This document shows, one piece after another, positions 45,820-58,532 of a DNA stretch of 64,000 bases (positions within the stretch are counted from its first letter, which is position 1; each line of letters starts with the position of its first letter). The stretch comes from Neisseria perflava (GTDB lineage: Bacteria; Pseudomonadota; Gammaproteobacteria; Burkholderiales; Neisseriaceae). The stretch is from positions 1,984,001 through 2,048,000 of the forward strand of contig NZ_CP136962.1 of assembly GCF_002863305.2 (NCBI RefSeq), given 5' to 3'. A program made the position numbers and the translations under genes. The notes under the pieces are model-generated. The model had not been told where the DNA came from. It worked only from the letters and a program-made list of their open reading frames with translations, and searched no databases.

Positions 45820-46236
45820 ATGGCAAAGCTGACAGAACAAGATATTTTAAACTGGGATGGTCCTGAAGAGGACTACATGAACAGCGACCAATTGGCCTTC
45901 TTCCGCGAACTACTGGTTAAAATGCAAGAAGAGCTGATTGAAAATGCAAACACCACTACCGGCCATCTTCAAGAGCACGAATCCGCTCCCGATCCTGCTG
46001 ATCGAGCTACTCAAGAAGAAGAATACGCTTTAGAACTGCGCACCCGCGATCGTGAGCGTAAACTTCTCAATAAAGTGCAAGCGACTCTCCGCAGCATTGA
46101 CGAAGGTGATTACGGTTTCTGTGCCGATACCGGCGAACCCATCGGCCTCAAACGCCTGCTGGCACGTCCGACCGCGACATTGTCCGTAGAAGCGCAAGAG
46201 CGCCGCGAACGAATGAAAAAACAGTTCGCCGACTAA
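45820..46236 (+). CDS. dksA: RNA polymerase-binding factor DksA, cysteine-poor form
   Basis: DksA enters the RNA polymerase secondary channel and, with ppGpp, lowers rRNA transcription. The 138-residue protein has the coiled coil and the tip motif DPADRA (DxxDxA). The globular part reads YGFCADTGEPIG and LARPTATLSVEA where E. coli DksA has CESC and CIDC, so three of the four zinc ligands are absent. It should fold without zinc, as shown for the DksA2 class. The gene lies directly upstream of an rRNA operon, its main type of target. Confidence 0.93.
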   Translation: MAKLTEQDILNWDGPEEDYMNSDQLAFFRELLVKMQEELIENANTTTGHLQEHESAPDPADRATQEEEYALELRTRDRERKLLNKVQATLRSIDEGDYGFCADTGEPIGLKRLLARPTATLSVEAQERRERMKKQFAD

Positions 46237-46260
46237 GAATATAAAGATAGAAACCTCAAA

Positions 46261-46291
46261 AGGCCGTCTGAAAGAGCATTTCAGACGGCCT
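46261..46291 (+). terminator. Inverted DUS pair downstream of dksA
   Basis: A tight pair 25 bases past the stop codon. The rest of 46292-46520 has a short T/A hairpin (AAAACCCTGTTTTAAC-type, about 46347-46373) and no gene. Confidence 0.85.
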
Positions 46292-46522
46292 TTAGTTTGT
46301 ATTTTTTGTATGTTTGGATTGTGTAGAAAGGTTGTTGGAGTTTTTTTATAAAATAAAAACCCTGTTAAAACAGGGTGGTGGTTAAATTTCTAGAAATAAT
46401 TTTGCGAAAGGTGTTGACTGGTTTTGTTGGGAGGCGTATAGTTCGGTTCTTCGCTGCTGACGCGGTGAAGAAAACGAAGCAGACAGTATAACACAGTTAG
46501 TTAGAATTTTCGATAATTTTAG

Positions 46523-46550
46523 TTGACATTTGCTAAATGTACTGTATAAT
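46523..46550 (+). promoter_or_regulatory. rRNA operon promoter
   Basis: TTGACA (46523-46528) and TATAAT (46545-46550) with a 16-base spacer are perfect sigma-70 hexamers. They lie about 143 bases before the 16S gene, with A/T-rich sequence upstream that could act as an UP element. Confidence 0.8.
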
Positions 46551-46556
46551 TCGATT

Positions 46557-46570
46557 CGCTCTTTAAAAAA
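46557..46570 (+). promoter_or_regulatory. rRNA leader boxA antitermination site
   Basis: CGCTCTTTAAAAA resembles the boxA consensus TGCTCTTTAACA, which recruits NusB-NusE to keep RNA polymerase from stopping in the rRNA operon. A second, weaker A/T-rich copy (GATCTTTAACAAATT) occurs before the 23S gene near 48570. Confidence 0.65.
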
Positions 46571-46692
46571 CAGATTACCGATAAGTGTGAGTGCATTAGG
46601 CCTCACACTGTTTAAAAGACAGACAAGATAATGTTTTAGACATTGTCCTGTCGGTTTCTTTGAAGCAGACCAGAAGTTATAAGTTAGAGATT

Positions 46693-48236
<1,544 letters not shown>

Positions 48237-48338
48237 GAGAAAGAAGAGGTCTGATGCATTCACACTTATCGGTAAACTGTAAAAGATGCGGAAGAGAAAA
48301 GCTTGAGTGAAGACAAGATTCGCTTAAGAAGAGAATCC

Positions 48339-48415
<77 letters not shown>

Positions 48416-48420
48416 AGAAC

Positions 48421-48496
48421 GGGGGCATAGCTCAGTTGGTAGAGCACCTGCTTTGCAAGCAGGGGGTCATCGGTTCGATCCCGTTTGCCTCCACCA
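48421..48496 (+). tRNA. tRNA-Ala (TGC)
   Basis: A 76-base cloverleaf with anticodon TGC in TTTGCAA, TTCGATCCC T-arm and encoded CCA, five bases after tRNA-Ile. The pair is the usual spacer set. Confidence 0.98.
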
Positions 48497-48844
48497 AGAA
48501 CTTTACAAATCAAAGGAAGCCTGCTATACTTAGCAGCTTATTTTGATTTGCGAAGTGAAATATCGACGCATCGATCTTTAACAAATTGGAAAGCCGAAAT
48601 CAACAAACAAAGACAATGAGTTTGTTTTGATTTTTTGTTCTTTGCAAAGGATAAAAAATCTCTCGCAAGAGAAAAGAAAACAAACACAGTATTTGGGTGA
48701 TGATTGTATCGACTTAATCCTGAAACACAAAAGGCAGGATTAAGACACAACAAAGTAGTAAGCTTTATCAAAGTAGGAATTTCAAGTTTGCTTCCCTAGT
48801 CAACGGGTAGGCAAACGAAGTCAAAGAGGTTCTTGAAATGATAG

Positions 48845-51735
<2,891 letters not shown>

Positions 51736-51827
51736 CATTTGAAGAACTTCAAAGATAAAAGCTTACTGACTGATTCAGTCATCACCATTTATACTGATTA
51801 AGGCTTTACCGATTTGTAACAGTTTAA

Positions 51828-51943
51828 GTTTGGCGGCCATAGCGAGTTGGTCCCACGCCTTCCCATCCCGAACAGGACCGTGAAACGACTCAGCGCCGAT
51901 GATAGTGTGGTTCTTCCATGTGAAAGTAGGTCACCGCCAAACA
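51828..51943 (+). rRNA. rrf: 5S ribosomal RNA
   Basis: Starts TTTGGCGGCCATAGCG and ends TCACCGCCAAAC, with the ends pairing. It includes CCCATCCCGAACAGG and the GAAAGTAGG loop E/D region. Confidence 0.97.
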
Positions 51944-51953
51944 CCCATTCCGA

Positions 51954-51982
51954 AGCCCCCGACTGATGTCGGGGGCTTTTTA
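51954..51982 (+). terminator. rRNA operon terminator
   Basis: AGCCCCCGAC-TGAT-GTCGGGGGCT followed by TTTTT. The gene-free stretch to comE (51983-52325) is A+T-rich and presumably holds the comE promoter. I see no other feature in it. Confidence 0.93.
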
Positions 51983-52325
51983 CATGCCTGTCGTTTCTGT
52001 CGGTTTGATGATAGGAGGTAGGGTAATGGGTGCATCTTTATGAACCGATACCCATTCCGATGCCTATTGAGTGTTCGTGTATTCTTGTTGTTTAAATTAA
52101 GGGATGATAATCCTGTTGTTATTCTTGAACAAAAGTACTGAAAGTTATAGTTAACTGTTTAGAATATTTGAAATAAAACGATATTTGCGTTAATATGGCG
52201 TAAGCATTTATGCGGGTATGGGCTGTTGCCCTATCTGCGTATGTGACAGTGTTTACCGCTTGGGATAAAACTATTCGGTAGACTTTATGACTGATTCAAT
52301 CAAATATGTTATGGGAAAAAATCTG

Positions 52326-52613
52326 ATGAAGAAATTTTTATTTGGTGCATTTGCCGCCGTCTGTGCAGCATTCTCTTTGGCCGCCGTGAACATCAATACC
52401 GCATCTTCTGCCGAACTGGAGGCTTTGCCGGGTATCGGCCCGGCTAAGGCGAAGGCGATTGTGGAATACCGTCAGAAGAACGGTACGTTCAAATCGGTGG
52501 AGGAGCTGAAAAACGTGAAGGGTATCGGTGATGCGGTGCTGAACAAGTTGAAGGCGGAGGCGACGGTTTCTTCTGCCGCACCTAAAGCCGCACAGCCTGC
52601 CGTGAAAAAATAA
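52326..52613 (+). CDS. comE: Competence DNA-binding protein ComE (ComEA-type)
   Basis: A 95-residue exported protein. It starts at MKKFLFGAFAAVCAAFSLAA (signal peptide), then VNINTASSAELEALPGIGPAKAKAI and VKGIGDAVLNKL form the tandem helix-hairpin-helix that binds DNA without sequence preference. It ends in an Ala/Pro/Lys tail. In pathogenic Neisseria several comE copies each sit next to an rRNA operon, and the same arrangement is seen here. ComE ratchets incoming DNA through the periplasm. The 13-codon upstream extension lacks a good ribosome-binding site. Confidence 0.94.
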   Translation: MKKFLFGAFAAVCAAFSLAAVNINTASSAELEALPGIGPAKAKAIVEYRQKNGTFKSVEELKNVKGIGDAVLNKLKAEATVSSAAPKAAQPAVKK

Positions 52614-52792
52614 GCCTGACTCTGCCTGTATGCCGCCCCGAGGACGAACCGTTTGCCGGTTCCGGCTGACGGGCGGCTTTGTATGGGGCAGTGGGAATGA
52701 AGACTTGGACCAGTGGAGACTTTAGATTGGGTGAAGGGATAAACGGATAGTCTCTTGTTGGATAGGGTATAAAAGATAAAGGGAATAAAGAT

Positions 52793-53287
52793 ATGTACTT
52801 AAAAACATTTGACGGAAAACGGAATGGGGCAACTGTGCAGAGAGGCTACTCATTGGTACAGCTGTTGGTGGTGATGCTGCTGGTTTCGATATTGGCGACG
52901 GTGGCATTGACCGCCTATCGGGAGTCAGTCCGTTCGGCCAACTTGCGTGCGGCTCATGCCGCGCTGCTGGAAAATGCGCGCTTTATGGAGCAGTTCTATG
53001 CGAAAAAGGGCAGCTTTAAGCTGACGTCGACGAAGTGGCCGGAGCTACCGGTAAAGGAGGCGGGCGGTTTCTGTATCAGGATGAGCGGTCAAGCTAAGGG
53101 TATCTTGGAGGGAAAGTTTACCTTGAAGGCGGTGGCGCTGGATAGGGAGGCGGAGCCGAGGGTGCTGCGCTTGAACGAGTCGCTGACGGCGGTGGTGTGC
53201 GGGAAGATGAAAGTGAAGGGCAGCTGTAGGGACGGTGAGGAGATATTTAGGGGCAATGATGCGGAGTGTAAGCCTTTTATGGGGTAG
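52793..53287 (+). CDS. comP: Minor pilin ComP, the DUS receptor
   Basis: A 164-residue type IV prepilin. The leader ends QRG, and the mature N-terminus YSLVQLLVVMLLVSILATVAL is the hydrophobic pilin helix. The following AALLENARFMEQFY, TSTKWPELPVKEAGGFC and GNDAECKPF match ComP, and four Cys give two disulfides. ComP displays in the pilus and binds DUS through an electropositive face. Mature residue 5 is Gln where most type IV pilins have Glu. It lies 180 bases after comE, so two competence genes follow the rRNA operon. Confidence 0.9.
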   Translation: MYLKTFDGKRNGATVQRGYSLVQLLVVMLLVSILATVALTAYRESVRSANLRAAHAALLENARFMEQFYAKKGSFKLTSTKWPELPVKEAGGFCIRMSGQAKGILEGKFTLKAVALDREAEPRVLRLNESLTAVVCGKMKVKGSCRDGEEIFRGNDAECKPFMG

Positions 53288-53454
53288 AAATCTGATCGAA
53301 AGGGAGGAAGCGGATAAAGAAAAGGATGTGGGGGGGCACGTCCTTTGGGCGATCGTTTCAGATTCTAAGTCCAAATACGATCTGATTATCTATTAATTTC
53401 AACCTATTTGTCATTTCAAATAACTGAGTATTTTTGATTATAGTATCTTATGCT

Positions 53455-54031
53455 GACACCATAACCAGCTGGCGTAAGAAACACTCTAGCCGAACTACTG
53501 GAACTGATTAACGGCAAATCGATCGAAACAGGCTTAAAAGTAGAGAAAGCAACCATTGCTATTATTGTCAACATTATTCAGACGGCCAGTGGCAAGTGTG
53601 GATGACAAAGGACAAGGAAGCACAAACCAAGTAATGATACCTTGCTGGGTAAGGAAAGACGGCTAATACAGACGGGTCACAAACAATATACCCGTACCGA
53701 TACTGAAGGCTATATTAAGAAATTGCATATTACTACCACTACTGCCCATGAGTGCAAATACCAATTACCTTTTAAAAGCTTTGGTACTTTTCATCGTAAA
53801 TCGGGCTGGTAGCCTATTATGCTCTAGGTAAATAAGTACGCAAAGCCATTTGAAAGCAATGTGTTTGAACCTGTTGAAAGCCATTAAGTCTGTTTGTCTC
53901 TAAAAAGTAGTCTGAATGATGTTAGATTGTGAGTATTTAGAAAAGATAAATAGGGTATCTGGAACAGAAACAGCCGAATCCCTGTGTTTGGTTTTCAGCT
54001 GTTGAGTATGGGACTATTTTGTAAATGTCTC
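53455..54031 (+). mobile_element. Decayed 3' part of an IS1106-like element
   Basis: The stretch follows the split IS at 31371 from about its residue 115 onward but is full of stops and gaps. Recognisable pieces are LAELLELING, GLKVEKATIAIIV, HKQYTRTDTEGYIKKLHIT and KSFGTFHRK. Its right end (GAACAGAAACAGCCGAAT to TATTTTGTAAATGTCTC) mirrors the intact right end. The left inverted repeat and first third are gone. This fills most of the gene-free interval 53288-54172. Confidence 0.8.
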
Positions 54032-54172
54032 AGGCCATCTGAAAACTTGAAAGAAGCAGCCGTCTGTTAAATATGAGATAATGCAGAAGATTTCATGGGT
54101 GTGATAGAAACATGGTTGTGATTGTCCGATGGGGATGATGTCGGGCAGTGATGGAATCGGTTTGCTTGAAAC

Positions 54173-54196
54173 GCCCGCCTGTTGCGGGCTTTTTTA
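54173..54196 (+). terminator. Attenuator-like terminator in the pyrB leader
   Basis: GCCCGC-CTGTT-GCGGGC followed by TTTTTT ends 16 bases before the pyrB start. An intrinsic terminator this close ahead of pyrBI is the layout of the UTP-sensitive pyrBI attenuator of enterobacteria. Operation by the same mechanism is inference. Confidence 0.7.
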
Positions 54197-54211
54197 TGGG
54201 AAGGAATGGTC

Positions 54212-55132
54212 ATGCCTAATCCGCTTTATCGGCAACATATTATTTCAATTTCAGATTTGACGACGGAGCAGCTCGAATTACTGCTTCAGACGGCCTTGAA
54301 GTTGAAAAAGCAGCCTCGTGAAGATTTGCTTGAAGGCAAATTGATTGGTTCGTGCTTTTTTGAACCGTCCACTCGTACGCGTTTGTCTTTTGAAACGGCG
54401 GTACAGCGTTTGGGTGGGAAAGTTATCGGTTTTTCCGATGGTGCGAATACCAGCGCGAAAAAGGGTGAAACGCTTGCAGATACTGCGAGGATTATTTCCA
54501 GCTATACGGATGCGATTATTCAGCGACACCCGAAAGACGGTGCGGCCCGTGTGGCGGCTGAATTTTCGAGCGTACCTGTGATTAATGCCGGCGATGGTAC
54601 CAACCAACATCCGAGCCAGACGCTTTTGGATTTGGTAACGATTTATGAAACACAAGGCAGTTTAAGCAATTTGAAAATTGCGATGGCCGGCGATTTAAAA
54701 TATGGCCGTACGGTACATTCATTATGTCAGGCGCTGAAGCGTTGGGGTTGTGAATTTGCGTTTGTTTCCCCTCCTAGCTTGGCGATGCCGGACTATATCA
54801 CTGAAGAACTGGAAGAGGCCGGGTGTCCTTATCAAATTTTGCCCGACTTGGAAGAAGCGGTCGAATGGGCGGATATTTTGTACATGACCCGCGTTCAGCG
54901 CGAACGTTTTGATGAGCAGGAATTTGCCAAAATCCAGGGTAAATTCAATCTTGATGCGTCAATGTTGGCAAATGCCAAACCCAATTTGCGCGTCTTGCAT
55001 CCTTTACCGAGGGTAGATGAAATTCATCCGAATGTGGATAAAACACCTCATGCCTATTATTTTGAACAGGCAACCAATGGTGTGTATGCACGGATGGCGA
55101 TTTTATCTTTGGTATTGAACGAAGAAGTTTAA
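54212..55132 (+). CDS. pyrB: Aspartate carbamoyltransferase, catalytic chain
   Basis: PyrB joins carbamoyl phosphate and aspartate, the first committed step of pyrimidine synthesis. The 306-residue chain starts at [10 protein letters not shown] with AAGGA six bases upstream. It has the carbamoyl-phosphate motif [37 protein letters not shown] and HPLPRVDEI. pyrI follows after 10 bases, so the allosteric dodecamer is expected. Confidence 0.97.
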   Translation: MPNPLYRQHIISISDLTTEQLELLLQTALKLKKQPREDLLEGKLIGSCFFEPSTRTRLSFETAVQRLGGKVIGFSDGANTSAKKGETLADTARIISSYTDAIIQRHPKDGAARVAAEFSSVPVINAGDGTNQHPSQTLLDLVTIYETQGSLSNLKIAMAGDLKYGRTVHSLCQALKRWGCEFAFVSPPSLAMPDYITEELEEAGCPYQILPDLEEAVEWADILYMTRVQRERFDEQEFAKIQGKFNLDASMLANAKPNLRVLHPLPRVDEIHPNVDKTPHAYYFEQATNGVYARMAILSLVLNEEV

Positions 55133-55142
55133 GGAGCGAAAG

Positions 55143-55601
55143 ATGGAAAACTCAAAACTTAGCGTTGAAGCGATTGAACAAGGTACGGTAATTGACCATA
55201 TTCCTGCCGGTAAAGGCTTGGCCATTCTAAGGCAATTTAAGCTGCTGCATTATGGCAGCGCGGTTACGGTCGGCTTTAATTTGCCCAGCAAAACGCAGGG
55301 AAGCAAAGACATTATCAAAGTCAGCGGCGTATGGTTGGATGCCAATGCGGCTAACCGTTTGGCTTTATTTGCCCCTGAAGCAGTGGTAAACAAAATCGAT
55401 CAGTTTAAAGTAATCGACAAACAGCATTTGTCATTGCCGGAGGAAATTTCGGAAGTGTTCCGCTGCCCGAATACCAATTGTGCCAGTCATGGCGAGCCGG
55501 TCATCAGCCGCTTTTATGTCCGTTCACATAATGGTCAGACGCGTTTGAAATGCCATTATTGCGAAAAAACCTTCTCGCGTGATTCGGTTGCCGAAGCCTG
55601 A
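55143..55601 (+). CDS. pyrI: Aspartate carbamoyltransferase, regulatory chain
   Basis: A 152-residue regulatory subunit. The N-terminal allosteric domain ([18 protein letters not shown]) binds ATP/CTP. The C-terminal zinc domain has Cys pairs in CPNTNC and CHYC that contact PyrB. GGAGCG precedes the start. It is co-transcribed with pyrB. Confidence 0.96.
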   Translation: MENSKLSVEAIEQGTVIDHIPAGKGLAILRQFKLLHYGSAVTVGFNLPSKTQGSKDIIKVSGVWLDANAANRLALFAPEAVVNKIDQFKVIDKQHLSLPEEISEVFRCPNTNCASHGEPVISRFYVRSHNGQTRLKCHYCEKTFSRDSVAEA

Positions 55602-55793
55602 TAAAAATCTCAGGCCGTCTGAAAACACGGCTGTGCGGTTTGAGTTGTCTGCTTGATACATCAGTTTCATAAAAAGCAAGATATTAAGCAAATTGCGTTA
55701 AAATTACGTTAAAATAATGCCTTCTGAGTTAATGACATCATTTGCTCAAAAGGCATTATTTTTTATAACACGATACGAAATGTAGGAAAACTT

Positions 55794-56459
55794 ATGCACT
55801 CATCCATACTAAGCCGGTTTGCCCCAATTTTATACGTCTTGATTTTCTTTGCCGGATTTTTGGCAGCACAAGTTTGGTTTAATCAGCAAGCCTATTTGAC
55901 CAACCTTCCCCTTTTAGTCACTGCCATTTCTGCCGTTGCATTGGTTTGGTTGATTTGGGCTGTCGTCTCTGCGCGATCCAAAGCAAAAAGCAAGATGTTG
56001 CACCGTGAGCAGCTGATTCAAAAAGAAAGCATTCATCCTGTTTTGCATGCGACGTTGCAACGTTCTGACGGGCAAACAGATTTATTGGTTTTGGTTGTCC
56101 GCAATAGCGGTAAGGGCTTGGCGAAGAATGTGCGTTTTGAGGCAGAGCCTTTGCCGGATCACTTGCCGAGCAAGCTGGTTGCCGATGCAGTTATGCGCTT
56201 GGAGATGTTTTCTGGCGGCGTGGATATGCTGGCATCGGGTGAATTGTATGGTGGCGTGTTTGCAAGCATGTTGGCGCTTGCTGCCGAATTGCCGGATCAG
56301 ACATTTGGCGGCGTGTTGAAACTGAAGGCCACTTATGAAAATGCCTTTGGCGATCAATGCACTTCTGAAAGCGTCTTGGATTTGAGCATATTGAATTTCA
56401 ATTTGTCAGAAATTAAATCCAATGGCGAGCAAAAGCCCCGCAAGAAATTGTTGTATTGA
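55794..56459 (+). CDS. Membrane-anchored protein of unknown function
   Basis: A 221-residue protein with two N-terminal hydrophobic segments (about 12-30 and 37-60) and then a soluble domain of about 150 residues (LLVLVVRNSGKGLAKNVRFE and later beta-rich segments). The 'rN.GkG.AknV' pattern is like beta-sandwich domains seen in uncharacterised membrane proteins, but I cannot name the family. It is monocistronic, between the pyrI DUS and a DUS pair. Confidence 0.6.
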   Translation: MHSSILSRFAPILYVLIFFAGFLAAQVWFNQQAYLTNLPLLVTAISAVALVWLIWAVVSARSKAKSKMLHREQLIQKESIHPVLHATLQRSDGQTDLLVLVVRNSGKGLAKNVRFEAEPLPDHLPSKLVADAVMRLEMFSGGVDMLASGELYGGVFASMLALAAELPDQTFGGVLKLKATYENAFGDQCTSESVLDLSILNFNLSEIKSNGEQKPRKKLLY

Positions 56460-56473
56460 TATTCAAAATATGC

Positions 56474-56512
56474 AGGCCGTCTGAAACTGAAATACTTGTT
56501 TTCAGACGGCCT
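56474..56512 (+). terminator. Inverted DUS pair
   Basis: An AG-DUS and its complement with a 15-base loop behind the membrane protein gene. Confidence 0.8.
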
Positions 56513-56734
56513 GTTGTTATTTTTCAAATGATTTTTGAAGAAAAAGAGGCGTATCGGGTATAATAATCAAAGAATTCGAAACGGATTGTCAGGATCGGCA
56601 AGCTGTCTCATCATTGTCGTATTTCAAAACCTTACTGATATTTTTTCAATAATCTGTTGCTATGTATCGGAACTTTTTCTGATGTTGGCACTGGCGAAAT
56701 ATTCCTTCAGCCATTTACTCTCAGGAAGCTGCTT

Positions 56735-57598
56735 ATGTTAGTGTGTAATCCTTATGAAGTTGTGATCCATGGTACGACCAGCAAAGGCAAGATTTTCCGA
56801 CCAAGCGACTGGGCGGAGCGCCTGTGCGGTATTTTGTCTTCCTTCACCAAAGACAACCGCCTTTCCTATTCGAATTGGGTGCGCCCGATTTTGGTGGACA
56901 ATGTCCGTTGTGTGGCAGTCGATAAAAAACTGGAAGAAGACAATCCGCAAATGTTCCGTTTCTTGATGGACTTTGCGGCGGATAATGATTTGCGCGTGAT
57001 TGACTGCAAAGCCTTACTCAAAGAGCAAGAAAGCAAGCAGCAGGGCGAAGTGCCGGTCGAGCGCGTTTTGTTGGCGCAGGCGATTGAAGAAAAGCACGCC
57101 GCCGAGCGTGCGGAAGCGGCCGATACCCAGCCCGAGCCTCAAGCTGCCGCGCCTGTGGTCGGCGTATTGCGTGAAATTCCGCCGGAAGAAACTGCGACCG
57201 CTTTTGCGGCATTGAGCATTTTGCGTTCTTCTTTGACCGATATTCACCGTTTTGTCGAACAAATCAACGAGCATCAGCGTAAAACCGGCTACCGCCTGCT
57301 GGGCATTTTTGAAGAAGGCAAACAAAATGCCGTAGCCGTATGCGGTTTCCATGCCGCGTACAATTTGGCCAGCGGTTACCACATCCATATTGACGACATC
57401 GTAACCATGCCTCAATGCCGCCAAAAAGGCTATGCTTCGCGCTTGTTGGAAGAAGTACGCAAAATCGGTGCGGAAACCGGCGCAACCAAAATCCATCTGA
57501 ATGTCCATGTGAACCATGACCGCGCAGATGCGCATCGTCTCTACTTCAAAAACGGATTTGAAATTTGCGCCTACCATTTCCGTTGCGATCCGAAATAA
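56735..57598 (+). CDS. DUF3579-GNAT fusion protein
   Basis: A 287-residue two-domain protein. Residues 1-95 (NPYEVVIHGTTSKGKIFRPSDWAERLCG, then NWVRPILVDNVRCVAVDKKL) match DUF3579. A charged, Ala/Glu/Gln-rich linker leads to a GNAT acetyltransferase domain (about 140-287) with HIDDIVTMPQCRQKGYASRLLEEV as the acetyl-CoA loop (QxxGxA) and HRLYFKNGFEI. The acceptor substrate is unknown. I start it at MLVCNPYEV. An upstream extension is hydrophobic and unlikely. Confidence 0.8.
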   Translation: MLVCNPYEVVIHGTTSKGKIFRPSDWAERLCGILSSFTKDNRLSYSNWVRPILVDNVRCVAVDKKLEEDNPQMFRFLMDFAADNDLRVIDCKALLKEQESKQQGEVPVERVLLAQAIEEKHAAERAEAADTQPEPQAAAPVVGVLREIPPEETATAFAALSILRSSLTDIHRFVEQINEHQRKTGYRLLGIFEEGKQNAVAVCGFHAAYNLASGYHIHIDDIVTMPQCRQKGYASRLLEEVRKIGAETGATKIHLNVHVNHDRADAHRLYFKNGFEICAYHFRCDPK

Positions 57599-57621
57599 TG
57601 GTTGTAGAAAGAGGGAATCCC

Positions 57622-57750
57622 ATGTTGAAGATTTTGACTGCGGCTGTTTTGGCACTGAGTTTGGCGGCTTGCGCATCAGGCAGCGGGCAAGGCAGCTCGC
57701 AAATGTATGGTGAGATTAAGGCCGGTGTAGAAACCAGCCATCAACGTTGA
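57622..57750 (+). CDS. Very small lipoprotein
   Basis: A 42-residue protein: signal MLKILTAAVLALSLAAC with lipobox Cys17, then a Gly/Ser-rich mature peptide of 26 residues ending EIKAGVETSHQR. GAGGG lies nine bases before ATG and it starts 23 bases after the GNAT gene. The size resembles entericidin-like lipoproteins, but there is no clear sequence match. Confidence 0.6.
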   Translation: MLKILTAAVLALSLAACASGSGQGSSQMYGEIKAGVETSHQR

Positions 57751-57764
57751 GGCATATAATGACA

Positions 57765-57802
57765 AGGCCGTCTGAAATAGGTTTTTCTGTTTCAGACGGC
57801 CT
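57765..57802. terminator. Inverted DUS pair between convergent genes
   Basis: Extended arms (GAAATAGG/CTGTTTC) and a T-run. It serves the lipoprotein gene and the gene at 57816. Confidence 0.85.
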
Positions 57803-57815
57803 TTTTGCAGCTTGA

Positions 57816-58319
57816 TTAGAGGGTAGCGGAGGCATCGTCGGTGGCAACAGTCCGATGCAGGCGATACCAATTGTACAGGCGCAAGATGCACAAGAAAGCA
57901 ATAATGGGCATGCAGGCTGCGGTAACCAGATAACGCGGGTTGCTGAAGTTTAAAACATTGCGGCCGGATAGCAGCGACAAAGCGGCATGCAACCATTCCC
58001 ACAAAGACGAAATGCTGAATGCCAAAACAGCCAACAGACCGAGGGTTCGGAAAATACCGATGGGCAGGATTTGTCGGCGTAATACGGCGCGGTTGAGTTG
58101 GAACAAAACAATCAAACCGAAGCCGATGATGCAGACCATGCCGCCGTTGGCGATGATTTGCAGGCTGTTGAAGGCGATGTCGGGCGTAACGGAAAGCGTG
58201 CCGGACTGGTTAGATGCAGTTTGTTGCAAGTTTAAGCCTTGCATCACATTCAGGACGAAACCGTAGATCAGGTCGGCCAAAACGATGCCGATGGGTAGCG
58301 GAGTCAAAAAACGTTTCAT
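57816..58319 (-). CDS. Integral membrane protein, unknown function (possibly DUF2975-like)
   Basis: A 167-residue protein with four hydrophobic segments (about 7-28, 55-75, 88-112, 128-148). It resembles DUF2975-type small membrane proteins in length and in having a loop between helices 1 and 2, but the match is weak. No motif gives a function. It is transcribed away from pyk. Confidence 0.5.
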   Translation of the reverse strand: MKRFLTPLPIGIVLADLIYGFVLNVMQGLNLQQTASNQSGTLSVTPDIAFNSLQIIANGGMVCIIGFGLIVLFQLNRAVLRRQILPIGIFRTLGLLAVLAFSISSLWEWLHAALSLLSGRNVLNFSNPRYLVTAACMPIIAFLCILRLYNWYRLHRTVATDDASATL

Positions 58320-58532
58320 GGATCAGTTGAGTATTCTATTAGTATGAGGGAGGCCGTCTGAAAATCAAAAATGACGACGTGAGAGTGTATTGTATCTGAT
58401 AGAAAAGTAGGTTAATGTAAAAATAAATTTAGTTTAAGTCAGAAAATAATGTAATTTTACGCCAACATTATTGTATTAAGCGTACAATCTCCCTCATTAT
58501 CAAACGTGGAATCAACAGGAAAGGACGTTTAC

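Noticed and set aside
53330..53337. Run of seven G as a phase-variation tract
   Set aside because: It lies between genes after comP and is not in a reading frame or an obvious promoter spacer. The six-G run in gene E near 16686 is short.
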